Below are positions 34,386-42,134 of a stretch of 64,000 nucleotides of DNA, piece after piece. Source of the DNA: Galbitalea sp036271795 (GTDB lineage: Bacteria > Actinomycetota > Actinomycetes > Actinomycetales > Microbacteriaceae). The stretch lies in NCBI GenBank assembly GCA_036271795.1, contig DATAZY010000009.1, forward strand, positions 22,019-86,018, read 5' to 3'. The first letter of the stretch is position 1, and each line of letters starts with the position of its first letter. Under the pieces are notes generated by a model. The model had not been told where the DNA came from, made no database searches, and worked only from the letters and a program-made list of their open reading frames with translations. The position numbers and the translations under genes are program-made.

Positions 34386-35674
34386 GCGCGGGGTGGAGAC
34401 ACACATTCGAGTCGCTCGCAATCCGAAACTTCCGCCTGTATTCGGCATCCAATCTCCTTGCGATGACCGCGGTGTGGATGCAACGTATCGCCCAGGACTG
34501 GCTGGTACTACAGCTCACCGGAAGCGTTGCGGATGTGGGCATCACCGTGGCGGCGCAGTTCGCACCGATGCTCTTCTTCGGCCTTTACGGCGGAGTGTTG
34601 ATCGATCGGTATCCCAAGCGCGTTCTCCTGATCTGCACACAATCGAGCGCGGGAGTGCTCAGCGCGACCCTCGGCCTTCTCAGTCTGACGGGCGTCGTCC
34701 TTTCGTGGGAGGTGTGGATAATTGCCCTGCTCGGTGGCTTCGTCACCGTGATCGATAACCCAACGCGACAGGTGTTCGTCAATGAGATGGTGGGGCCTCG
34801 TTACCTCCGCAATGCGATCACCCTGAATTCGTCCGGCTTTCAACTCGGCGCACTGCTCGGTCCAGCGGTGAGCGGGATACTGATTGACGCCGTGGGTGCG
34901 GGATGGTCGTTCTGTATCAACGCTGTTGCCTGCGCCGTGACGGTTTTTGCGCTCACCCGGCTGAACGCGGACGAGCTCGTTCCGACTACGCCGGCGCCCC
35001 GCGGGCCGGGCCAGCTTCGCGAGGGAATCAGGTACGTGGTCGGCACTCCCGTGATTCTTTGGTGCATCATTATGCTGTCGTTCGTTTCGATTTTCGCTCT
35101 CAATATGCCGGTTCTCCTGGCCGCGTTCGCCAAGAATGTCTACGCCGTCGGAGCGTCGGGCTACGGACTTTTCAATACGCTTGTCGCTGTCGGTGCGTTC
35201 GCGGGTTCACTGCTTTCCACGCGAAGGCGCAGTCTTCGATTGCGAACGGTCATCCTCAGCGCCGCCGTGTGGTCGGCCATTCTCGTGGTCACGGCGGTCA
35301 TGCCCGGAGAGGTCGCCTTCGGGCTGATGCTGGTTGCCTCGGGCGTAGCCAACCAGCTCTTCTTCATGGCCGGGAATCCACTTGTACAGCTGACTTCGCG
35401 AATCCAGCTTCGGGGACGCGTGATGTCGATGTGGGTACTTGTTCTTCTCGGCGGGCAGGCACTCGGTGCCCCGGCGATGGGTGTCGTCGTCGCACGATTC
35501 GGTCCTCAGCTGGGGATGGTTATCGCCGGGGGAGTCCCGTTCCTCGCCTCGCTCGCCATCGGCGGCTACCTCGCCCACACCCGCCAGCTTCAGCCATCCG
35601 TGCAGGTACGACGAGGAATTCCTTCGGTTCGGATCGTCCAGTCGCAGAGACCGGGGAGCGCTACGGTTCGCTGA
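34382..35674 (+). CDS. MFS transporter (DHA3/EntS-like)
   Basis: A 430-residue major-facilitator protein with about 12 membrane helices. The family region is recognisable from FRLYSASNLLAMTAVWMQRIAQDWLV (in parts), the loop-2-3 motif GGVLIDRYPKRV and NPTRQVFVNEMVGP. DHA3-type members are usually exporters, but genomic position in a sugar-acid operon could mean an uptake or overflow-efflux role. GTG 34382 overlaps the FAH stop by 4 bases; the longer frame to 34319 lies inside the FAH gene. The C-terminus converges with kdgK, the stops overlapping by 14 bases. Confidence 0.82.
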   Translation: MSAGWRHTFESLAIRNFRLYSASNLLAMTAVWMQRIAQDWLVLQLTGSVADVGITVAAQFAPMLFFGLYGGVLIDRYPKRVLLICTQSSAGVLSATLGLLSLTGVVLSWEVWIIALLGGFVTVIDNPTRQVFVNEMVGPRYLRNAITLNSSGFQLGALLGPAVSGILIDAVGAGWSFCINAVACAVTVFALTRLNADELVPTTPAPRGPGQLREGIRYVVGTPVILWCIIMLSFVSIFALNMPVLLAAFAKNVYAVGASGYGLFNTLVAVGAFAGSLLSTRRRSLRLRTVILSAAVWSAILVVTAVMPGEVAFGLMLVASGVANQLFFMAGNPLVQLTSRIQLRGRVMSMWVLVLLGGQALGAPAMGVVVARFGPQLGMVIAGGVPFLASLAIGGYLAHTRQLQPSVQVRRGIPSVRIVQSQRPGSATVR

Positions 35675-36599
35675 CGGAGTCGCCCGTGGATGCGAGAGCA
35701 CGCGCGGCCATCGCGTGCGCGGCGCCAAGGCAGTCGACGGGTGTGCCGTCATCGAGCAGGGCAGCGAGGAATCCGGCGGCAAAGGCATCACCGGCGCCAA
35801 TCGCCTCGACCACGTCGATCGTGAGTGCCGGGACATCGGTGCGCGCATCCCCGTCGAATGCGGTTGCCACCTCCGCGTCGTTCTTCACGATGAGCCAGCG
35901 TGGTTCCGGAAACAGGGACCGGAGTGCCGACGGTTCTCCGATCCCGAATATCTCGCGCGACTCCGAGGCGCCCATGAAAGCAATGTCGGATCCGCGAATC
36001 ATTCGATCGAGGACCGCGGCACCCTCGGATTCGCGGTCTCTCCAGAGAGCCGGTCGCCAGTTAAGGTCGATACTCAGCAGGGCGGATCGCCCGTCCCGCT
36101 CGGCCAATCGGAGACTCATCGCCATGGCCTCGGACGAGAGTGCGGGCGTGATGCCCGTGATGTGGACGACCTGCGCGGACGCGAGTAGCGCGCCGACTAG
36201 TGGCTGCTCGAGAAACTGCACCGAGAGCGTCGATCCGGCTGATCCTTGTCGGTAGTAGTGCATCCGGCTCCGTCCCGGACCGAGATCGGTGCCCTTCTCG
36301 CCGGTGCCGCCCAGTTCCTTGACATACATCCCGGTCGCCCTGGTCGGGTCGCGTTCGATTGCGGAAGTGTCGACGCGGCGGAGTTCGGCCTCCGCGGTGA
36401 TGAGTCTGCCGAATCCATCGTCGCCGACCCTGGTGATGAGTGCGGTACTGATGCCCGCCGAAGCGAGCGCCACCGCGACGTTCAACTCGGCTCCGCCGAC
36501 GCCCACCCGGAACGTCTCTGCGTCCTCGAGTGGGCCGCTGCGTTCCGCGACCAGAACCGCGAGCGCCTCACCAACACAAACTGCTCTTGGATTCACCAC
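35661..36599 (-). CDS. kdgK: PfkB-family carbohydrate kinase, likely 2-keto-3-deoxygluconate kinase (KdgK)
   Basis: A 312-residue ribokinase-family kinase. It begins CVGEALAVLVAE and shows GGAELNVAVALASAG, ATGMYVKELG, HYYRQGSAGSTLS, HITGITPALS, SIDLNWRPALW and the ATP/catalytic signature DVVEAIGAGDAFAAGF with its Asp base. DLNWRPALW and YYRxGSAGS are typical of KDG kinases. GTG 36599 is adopted; a -10 box ends 7 bases upstream, predicting a leaderless mRNA, whereas the longer open frame to 37412 would cross eda. It phosphorylates KDG for Eda, encoded divergently. Confidence 0.85.
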   Translation of the reverse strand: MVNPRAVCVGEALAVLVAERSGPLEDAETFRVGVGGAELNVAVALASAGISTALITRVGDDGFGRLITAEAELRRVDTSAIERDPTRATGMYVKELGGTGEKGTDLGPGRSRMHYYRQGSAGSTLSVQFLEQPLVGALLASAQVVHITGITPALSSEAMAMSLRLAERDGRSALLSIDLNWRPALWRDRESEGAAVLDRMIRGSDIAFMGASESREIFGIGEPSALRSLFPEPRWLIVKNDAEVATAFDGDARTDVPALTIDVVEAIGAGDAFAAGFLAALLDDGTPVDCLGAAHAMAARALASTGDSVSEP

Positions 36600-36606
36600 G
36601 TTGGTC

Positions 36607-36647
36607 AGGGTAGTCTGATCCTGCAACGATTGGCAATCGGTTGCGCA
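36607..36647. promoter_or_regulatory. LacI-type operator E between kdgK and eda
   Basis: TTGGCAATCGGTTGCGCA (36630-36647) fits the five-site consensus, with an extra half-site GCAA (36623) exactly 10 bp before GCAA (36633). On the minus strand TTGCCA (complement of 36631-36636), an 18-bp spacer and TACCCT (complement of 36607-36612) make a kdgK promoter ending 7 bases before its GTG. The rightward eda promoter is less clear. Confidence 0.6.
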
Positions 36648-36692
36648 CACTGATCGAACTGCACAATTCGGACCGAGCCATAGGGTGAAGAA

Positions 36693-37322
36693 ATGGACCC
36701 GATTACCGTCATTGGGGAAGACCGCGCTGTCGCGGTTATCCGCGCCGCGGTGATCGACGATCCCGTTGCACTCGTCGTAGCGCTGGTCACCGGTGGGATT
36801 CGCGCGATCGAATTCACCTTCACGACGGCGGGGGTTCTCGACGCCATCGGTAAGGCGGTCGCTGCGGAAACCGGCGCCGTGATCGGTGCAGGAACAGTGA
36901 CAACCAGGAAGCGGGCGGCGGAAGCCGGTGCCGCCGGTGCCGCATTTCTCGTAACACCCGGAGTTTTGCCCGAGGTTGCCGCCCAGGGCCTCGCGATGCG
37001 GATTCCCGTCCTGCTCGGCGCCTTTACGCCAACCGAGGTTATGTATGCGATGACGCTCGGTGCTTCCGCCGTGAAGGTGTTTCCCGCTGCGACGGCCCGG
37101 CCGGATCACTTTTCGCAGCTCCTTGGTCCCCTTCCGGGAGTCAAGTTGATCGCGTCCGGCGGTATTGACGAAAACAATGCTCCGCGGTTCCTGCGAAGCG
37201 GAGCGTTCGCCGTGACGGCGGGTTCGAGTGTGGTTCCGGTTGCGGCGATTGAAGCTCACGACTGGGCGGGAATCACGGCCGGAGCACGCGCGTTCGTCGC
37301 CGCGCTCGGTGCCGAGTCGTGA
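36693..37322 (+). CDS. eda: KDPG/KHG aldolase
   Basis: A 209-residue class I aldolase that cleaves 2-keto-3-deoxy-6-phosphogluconate to pyruvate and glyceraldehyde-3-phosphate. Motifs: RAIEFTFTTAGVLDAI (Glu general base region), IGAGTVTTRK, AAFLVTPGVLPEV, LLGAFTPTEVMYAM, AVKVFPAATARPDHF whose Lys forms the Schiff base, and IASGGIDENNAPRFL. ATG 36693 is preceded by a weak GGGTGAAG. It starts the operon with the AGE-family isomerase and mannonate dehydratase. Length is normal. Confidence 0.92.
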   Translation: MDPITVIGEDRAVAVIRAAVIDDPVALVVALVTGGIRAIEFTFTTAGVLDAIGKAVAAETGAVIGAGTVTTRKRAAEAGAAGAAFLVTPGVLPEVAAQGLAMRIPVLLGAFTPTEVMYAMTLGASAVKVFPAATARPDHFSQLLGPLPGVKLIASGGIDENNAPRFLRSGAFAVTAGSSVVPVAAIEAHDWAGITAGARAFVAALGAES

Positions 37323-38485
37323 CCTGGGAGGGTCGCACCAGCGACATCCATCGGGAACGGCTCGAGGCCGGATTTCGAGATCTGCTTGTCTATATGAGCC
37401 GGTTCGCGCCACCCCACACCGACTTCGCGTTTGCGGATGACCCGACCTCCGGTCTGCCGACGCCGGACCTGATTCTGTGTTGCCGACAGATTCATGTCTT
37501 CGCCCAAGCGCTACAGGAGCATCCTGGATCGGCCGAGATCGTACGGGCGGGGCTGACAGAGCTTCAGACGCAGTTTGCCGACGATGTTCACGGCGGATGG
37601 CACTCGAGCCTGTCGACCTCCAAGACTGCGTACGACCACATGTTCGTACTGCTCGCGGCAGCGGGCGCCGTGACTGCGGGCTTCGCCGAGGCGGCGGGTC
37701 TGTTTCACGACGTAGCGCGGATCGTTGACCTCCGGTTCTGGTCGGCCGACTCGGGCGTGATTCAGGAGTCGTTTGCGGAGGACTGGTCGGATCTCGAGCA
37801 CTACGTCGGGGGAAACGCCAACATGCACGCCGTCGAGGCCTTTATTGCGGCCTTTGACGCGACCGGCGACCGGCAGTATTTGTGGCGCGCCGTCACGATC
37901 GCCGAACGATTTACCTTCACCGCGCTCCACCGGTGGGGTCGATTTCTCCCGGAGCACTACTCTCCTGATCTGACTCCGATGCGGGACTACAACGCTGATC
38001 GGCCCGATGATCAGGTGCGGCCATACGGCAGCACAATCGGACACTGGCTTGAGTGGTCGAGGCTACTCGTGTCGCTACACGAGGTACTCGACGTCCCGCC
38101 GCCCTGGCTACTGCCTACCGCAATCAGTCTGTTTGAGCGAGCGATCGAATTCGGCTGGGAGGCCGACGGCCGCCCCGGTTTCGTCTACACGGTGGATTGG
38201 GATGGTCGCGTGTGCGTAGACAGCCGCCTGCACTGGGTTCTTGCCGAAGGTATCGGTGCGGCATCCGCTCTGGCTCGCATCACCGGCGATCCGAGGTATG
38301 AGACCTGGTACCAGCGATTCTGGGAGCTTGCCACGTCGGCGTTCATTCGGGCGGATGGGTCGTGGCGTTGTGAACTTGACCGCGACCTGCACGAGCGCGC
38401 GCGGGTCTGGCGGGGGAGGCCCGATGGTTACCATGCGTCGGCAGCCCTGCTGAGTCAGCGCCCTCGAACCCGAACCAACAATTGA
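37319..38485 (+). CDS. AGE (N-acylglucosamine 2-epimerase) family epimerase/isomerase
   Basis: A 388-residue alpha6/alpha6-barrel protein. Catalytic-type residues appear at LILCCRQIHVFAQA (Arg-x-x-His), VGGNANMHAVEAF (His), YGSTIGHWLEWSRLL (His) and HASAALL near the C-terminus. The family includes mannose isomerase, sulfoquinovose isomerase YihS and cellobiose 2-epimerase; the length and GNANMH pattern favour an aldose-ketose isomerase. It starts with GTG overlapping eda by 4 bases. It probably channels a hexose released from the same substrate into the pathway; the substrate is not assigned. Confidence 0.82.
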   Translation: MTWEGRTSDIHRERLEAGFRDLLVYMSRFAPPHTDFAFADDPTSGLPTPDLILCCRQIHVFAQALQEHPGSAEIVRAGLTELQTQFADDVHGGWHSSLSTSKTAYDHMFVLLAAAGAVTAGFAEAAGLFHDVARIVDLRFWSADSGVIQESFAEDWSDLEHYVGGNANMHAVEAFIAAFDATGDRQYLWRAVTIAERFTFTALHRWGRFLPEHYSPDLTPMRDYNADRPDDQVRPYGSTIGHWLEWSRLLVSLHEVLDVPPPWLLPTAISLFERAIEFGWEADGRPGFVYTVDWDGRVCVDSRLHWVLAEGIGAASALARITGDPRYETWYQRFWELATSAFIRADGSWRCELDRDLHERARVWRGRPDGYHASAALLSQRPRTRTNN

Positions 38486-38519
38486 CACACCCGCACCAGA
38501 CGACCGAGAGGAACCCCCA

Positions 38520-39758
38520 ATGAAGATTGATAAGGCCGAGGTCATTGTCACCAGTCCCGACCGCAATTTCGTGACACTTCGACTGACGACCGATGAGGGA
38601 ATCGTCGGCCTCGGCGACGCGACACTCAATGGTCGCGAGCTCGCGGTTGTTAGCTATCTGCGCGATCACGTCGTGCCGCTGCTGATCGGCCGGGACGCGC
38701 ACGCCATCGAAGACACCTGGCAGTTTCTCTATCGGAGCGCCTACTGGAGGCGGGGACCTGTCACCATGGCGGCGATCGCCGCGGTGGATGTCGCACTGTG
38801 GGACATCAAGGCGAAGGCAGCGGGCATGCCGCTGTACCAGCTGCTCGGCGGGGCATCCAGAACCGGGCTTTTGGCCTACGGGCACGCATCCGGGCGGGAC
38901 CTGCCGGAGCTCTTCGACAACGTCCGTTCCTACCTCGATAAGGGCTACAAGGCAATCCGGATTCAGACGGCCGTCCCGGGGCTGCGCGCGATCTACGGGG
39001 TCGCCGCGAACGCGACCACCGAGGGCAACAAGGGCAAGCGCTACGACTACGAGCCGGCGCAGCGCGCGCCACTGCCGGTTGAGGAGGATTGGGATACTCG
39101 CGCGTATCTCAACCACCTGCCCGGCGTTTTCGAGGCGGTGCGAAACGAATTCGGTCCGGACATCCCGTTGCTGCACGACGGTCACCACCGGATGACGCCG
39201 ATCCAGGCGGCGCGGCTCGGAAAGTCGCTCGAACCCTACGATCTGTTCTGGCTTGAGGACTGCACGCCCGCCGAGAATCAGGCCGCACTACGACTGGTGC
39301 GCCAGCACACGACGACGCCGCTCGCGATCGGCGAGATTTTCAACACTGTCTGGGACTACCAGACGCTCATCACCGAGCAGCTCATCGACTACGTGCGCAG
39401 CGCGGTCACTCACACCGGTGGCATCACGGCGCTCCGCAAGATTCTGGATTTCGCCGCCCAGTACCAGATCAAGTCCGGGATGCACGGCCCGACCGACATC
39501 TCGCCAGTTGGCATGGCGGCGGCGATGCACCTCGGGCTGGCCATCCACAACTTCGGGATCCAGGAGTACATGAGTCACGGCCCGCTGACCGACTCGGTGT
39601 TCCAGCAGTCGTTCACCTTCACCGACGGGATGCTGCACCCGGGCGACCTACCCGGGCTCGGGGTATCGCTCGACATCGACGAGGCGGGCAAGTATCCCTA
39701 CCAAACCGCCTACCTGCCCTACAACCGGCTGGCCGACGGAACCGTCCACGACTGGTGA
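38520..39758 (+). CDS. manD: D-mannonate dehydratase (enolase superfamily, ManD/RspA type)
   Basis: A 412-residue enzyme converting D-mannonate to 2-keto-3-deoxygluconate. It replaces the unrelated UxuA. Diagnostic features: WQFLYRSAYWRRGPV, KAAGMPLYQLLGGAS, YGHASG, IRIQTAVPGL, the metal site LHDGHHRM and FWLEDCTP, GEIFNTVWD and GMHGPTDISPVGMAA (His/Asp). The C-terminus DIDEAGKYPY also matches. RBS GAGAGGAA precedes ATG 38520. With UxaC and UxuB it completes the glucuronate branch. High-activity members are true mannonate dehydratases and low-activity ones also use gluconate; context favours mannonate. Confidence 0.88.
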   Translation: MKIDKAEVIVTSPDRNFVTLRLTTDEGIVGLGDATLNGRELAVVSYLRDHVVPLLIGRDAHAIEDTWQFLYRSAYWRRGPVTMAAIAAVDVALWDIKAKAAGMPLYQLLGGASRTGLLAYGHASGRDLPELFDNVRSYLDKGYKAIRIQTAVPGLRAIYGVAANATTEGNKGKRYDYEPAQRAPLPVEEDWDTRAYLNHLPGVFEAVRNEFGPDIPLLHDGHHRMTPIQAARLGKSLEPYDLFWLEDCTPAENQAALRLVRQHTTTPLAIGEIFNTVWDYQTLITEQLIDYVRSAVTHTGGITALRKILDFAAQYQIKSGMHGPTDISPVGMAAAMHLGLAIHNFGIQEYMSHGPLTDSVFQQSFTFTDGMLHPGDLPGLGVSLDIDEAGKYPYQTAYLPYNRLADGTVHDW

Positions 39759-39807
39759 GACATCGAGAGGCGCGGCATTTCGTGATAATTCGGCTGGAGG
39801 GGATGGC

Positions 39808-40542
39808 ATGCGACTCGCACGACTCGTGACGTCGCTAGGTGCCCGCTATGCGGTCGACGACGGCGACCGATGGCGTTTTGTGCGCAGTCCGTTTCACGCA
39901 GTGCCCGACTACGCCTCGGGCGGCGTCGAGTACGCCGACGCTCGGTTCCTTGCCCCCACGGAGCCACGTGTCGTCCTCGGGATGGCACACAACGGTTCGG
40001 AACAGGACCGCGCAATCGAACCACAGGCCTTTCACAAGTCTGCGAGGACCGTTGCGAATCCCGGTGCCGCCGTCGAGGTCAACCGCGTCGGTAAGACTCT
40101 GATGGCCGAGGCAGAGCTCGCGATCGTGATCGGCAGGGATGCCCACAACCTTCGCGTAGACAACGCTCTTGACGCGGTGCTGGGGTATGTTCCGGCGAAC
40201 GATGTGACGGCAGTCGACGAGATACCGTTGGACAGTTTCTGGACGCAGGCGAAGAACGGACGAAACTTCACGCCGGTCGGTCCGTGGATCGAAACCGAGT
40301 TTGACCCGTCGAGTGCTTCTCTCCGACTGCTCGTCAACGGCACGATCGCATCCGAATCCTCAACGTCACAACTCGCGCGCGGAGTCGTTGACATTCTCGT
40401 CTACGTCACGAGGCACGTGGTGCTTGGCCCAGGAGACCTCATTTTGACGGGCTGTCCCGGCTCGAACTACCCGGTCGGCGCCGGCGACGAGGTGACCGTC
40501 GAGATCGATGGCCTCGGCGCCCTGACCAATCGGATCGGCTGA
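39808..40542 (+). CDS. Short FAH-family hydrolase/isomerase
   Basis: A 244-residue fumarylacetoacetate-hydrolase-fold protein, shorter than the one at 33186. Metal-binding acidic residues are in AEAELAIVIGRDA and ANDVTAVDEIP; QAKNGRNFTPVGPWI and VILTGCPGSN-like (LILTGCPGSNYPVGAGD) are also typical. Such enzymes hydrolyse or isomerise 2-keto-enoic acids, as in the homoprotocatechuate pathway, or decarboxylate oxaloacetate. RBS GGAGGGG before ATG 39808. It begins the segment with gluconokinase and the 2-hydroxyacid dehydrogenase, sharing its stop with the kinase start (TGATG). Confidence 0.8.
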   Translation: MRLARLVTSLGARYAVDDGDRWRFVRSPFHAVPDYASGGVEYADARFLAPTEPRVVLGMAHNGSEQDRAIEPQAFHKSARTVANPGAAVEVNRVGKTLMAEAELAIVIGRDAHNLRVDNALDAVLGYVPANDVTAVDEIPLDSFWTQAKNGRNFTPVGPWIETEFDPSSASLRLLVNGTIASESSTSQLARGVVDILVYVTRHVVLGPGDLILTGCPGSNYPVGAGDEVTVEIDGLGALTNRIG

Positions 40543-41054
40543 TGGCAGGAACACCGGCGCAGGAGCGGATCGTCGTGATGGGGGTCGCGGGGTGCGGAAA
40601 GACGGTAGTAGGTGGCTTGCTGGCGTCGAAGCTCGGCTATCGGTTCGTTGACGCGGACGACCTTCATCCCGCCGCAAACGTGACCAAGATGGCGGGTGGA
40701 ACCCCGCTGGACGATGACGACCGATGGCCATGGCTCGACGCTGTCGGCGGCACGCTCGCGCAATGTCCGGGAATTGTTGTTGCCTGCAGTGCGCTCAAGC
40801 GCGCCTATCGCGACCGACTGCGGACCCGCGCGGGCGACATCACGTTTGTGCACCTTGTTGGCAGTCCAGAGCTGCTCGCGCGACGGATTGCGAGCCGATC
40901 TGAGCACTTCATGCCGACCTCGTTGCTTGAATCCCAATTGCGCACCCTCGAACCTCTCGACGCGAACGAGCACGGCACTGAGGTCGACGTCACGCCACCT
41001 CCACCAATCCTCGTGAACGAGGTTCTCGAGACCCTGGGGAGCGCACATGGCTGA
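40542..41054 (+). CDS. gntK: Gluconokinase
   Basis: A 170-residue P-loop carbohydrate kinase. Walker A is MGVAGCGKT, and the substrate loop is FVDADDLHPAANVTKMAGGTPLDDDDRWPWL (in parts: DADDLHP, KMAGGTPLDDDDR, WPWLD). ACSALKRAYRD and the lid ARRIASRSEHFMPTSLLESQ follow. It makes 6-phosphogluconate, which can enter via gnd (11211) or be dehydrated to KDPG for Eda. The start shares bases with the FAH stop, and its end overlaps the next gene by 8 bases, so the block is one operon. Confidence 0.92.
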   Translation: MAGTPAQERIVVMGVAGCGKTVVGGLLASKLGYRFVDADDLHPAANVTKMAGGTPLDDDDRWPWLDAVGGTLAQCPGIVVACSALKRAYRDRLRTRAGDITFVHLVGSPELLARRIASRSEHFMPTSLLESQLRTLEPLDANEHGTEVDVTPPPPILVNEVLETLGSAHG

Positions 41055-42099
41055 ACGACTTCGAGTTGTCGTTGCCACTCCGTTGAGCGCGACGCTCGGG
41101 CGACTCATCGTCCAGCGGGAGCCGCGGATCGAGCTGATTCTGGTCGAGTCGCTGCTCGCTCCTCAACGTCACGCTGGGGACCACGTCGGCGATCCGGCGT
41201 TCACTCGGACCGCGACAGAGCAGCGGGTGTTCGACGCTCTCGTCGACACCGCGGAGGCTCTCTATGGCTTTCCGGATGAGAGTCCAGACGCTCTCGCCAG
41301 AACTGTCCGTGGCAACCCGGGGCTGCGCTGGGTTCACACCATGCCCGCTGGTGGCGGAGCTCAGGTCAAGGCGGCAGAGCTTTCGCCCGAGGAACTCGCG
41401 CGGATCGCATTTACAACCAGCGCGGGCACTCACGCCGACCCGCTCACCGAATTTGCCCTGCTCGGCGTCCTGGCCGGCGCGAAGCGTCTTCCCCAACTCC
41501 AGGCGGACCAGCAGCGGCACTTCTGGCCCGCCAACCGCGTGGCGACACGTCAGGTCTCTGACCAGACGATCCTCGTGATCGGACTGGGCGGAATCGGCAG
41601 GCGTGCGGCTGAGCGTCTCGCCGCACTGGGTGCGCGGGTGATCGGCGTTCATCGTCACGCGGTCGAGGCCGCCGGTGTCGAGGCGATTATCCCCGTCGAG
41701 CAACTGGCGCAGGCGTCGGCGACCGCGGATGCGATCGTGCTGGCTCTTCCCGGTACGGAGCAAACCCGCAAGCTGCTGAGTCGCGAAGTGCTCGCCTCGG
41801 TCAAGCCCGGCATCACGATCGTCAATGTCGGACGCGGTACAACGGTCGATGAGCCCGCCCTGATTGAGGCTCTCAAGGACGGTCGCGTCGGATTCGCGGC
41901 ACTGGATGTCGTGTACTCGGAACCGCTCGCGCCAGAGAGCCCACTGTGGGATCTCCCGAACGTGCTCATCAGTCCGCACTCGGCTGCCCTCAATGCCAAT
42001 GAGGACAAACGCATCGCCGAACTTTTCGCCGCCAACGCCACGCGGCTGCTTGATCATCGACCCCTGATCAACCGCGTGAACACCAGCGAGTTTTATTAG
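41047..42099 (+). CDS. D-2-hydroxyacid dehydrogenase family protein
   Basis: A 350-residue NAD(P)-dependent dehydrogenase of the D-isomer-specific 2-hydroxyacid family. Rossmann motif GLGGIGRRAAERLAALG, catalytic triad Arg in NVGRGTTVDEPAL, Glu in VYSEPLAPESPLWD and His in SPHSAALN. Candidates are glyoxylate/2-keto-gluconate reductase or phosphoglycerate-type enzymes. Position behind gluconokinase suggests reduction of a 2-keto-aldonate to gluconate, but the substrate is not visible in sequence. ATG 41047 overlaps gntK. Confidence 0.85.
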   Translation: MAERLRVVVATPLSATLGRLIVQREPRIELILVESLLAPQRHAGDHVGDPAFTRTATEQRVFDALVDTAEALYGFPDESPDALARTVRGNPGLRWVHTMPAGGGAQVKAAELSPEELARIAFTTSAGTHADPLTEFALLGVLAGAKRLPQLQADQQRHFWPANRVATRQVSDQTILVIGLGGIGRRAAERLAALGARVIGVHRHAVEAAGVEAIIPVEQLAQASATADAIVLALPGTEQTRKLLSREVLASVKPGITIVNVGRGTTVDEPALIEALKDGRVGFAALDVVYSEPLAPESPLWDLPNVLISPHSAALNANEDKRIAELFAANATRLLDHRPLINRVNTSEFY

Positions 42100-42134
42100 C
42101 TGAAGAATCCAGTTTCGTGGAGTTGGATGGGAAC

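Noticed and set aside
36600..37412. N-terminal extension of the PfkB kinase
   Set aside because: It would cross operator E and eda; the kinase fold starts at GTG 36599, behind a good promoter.
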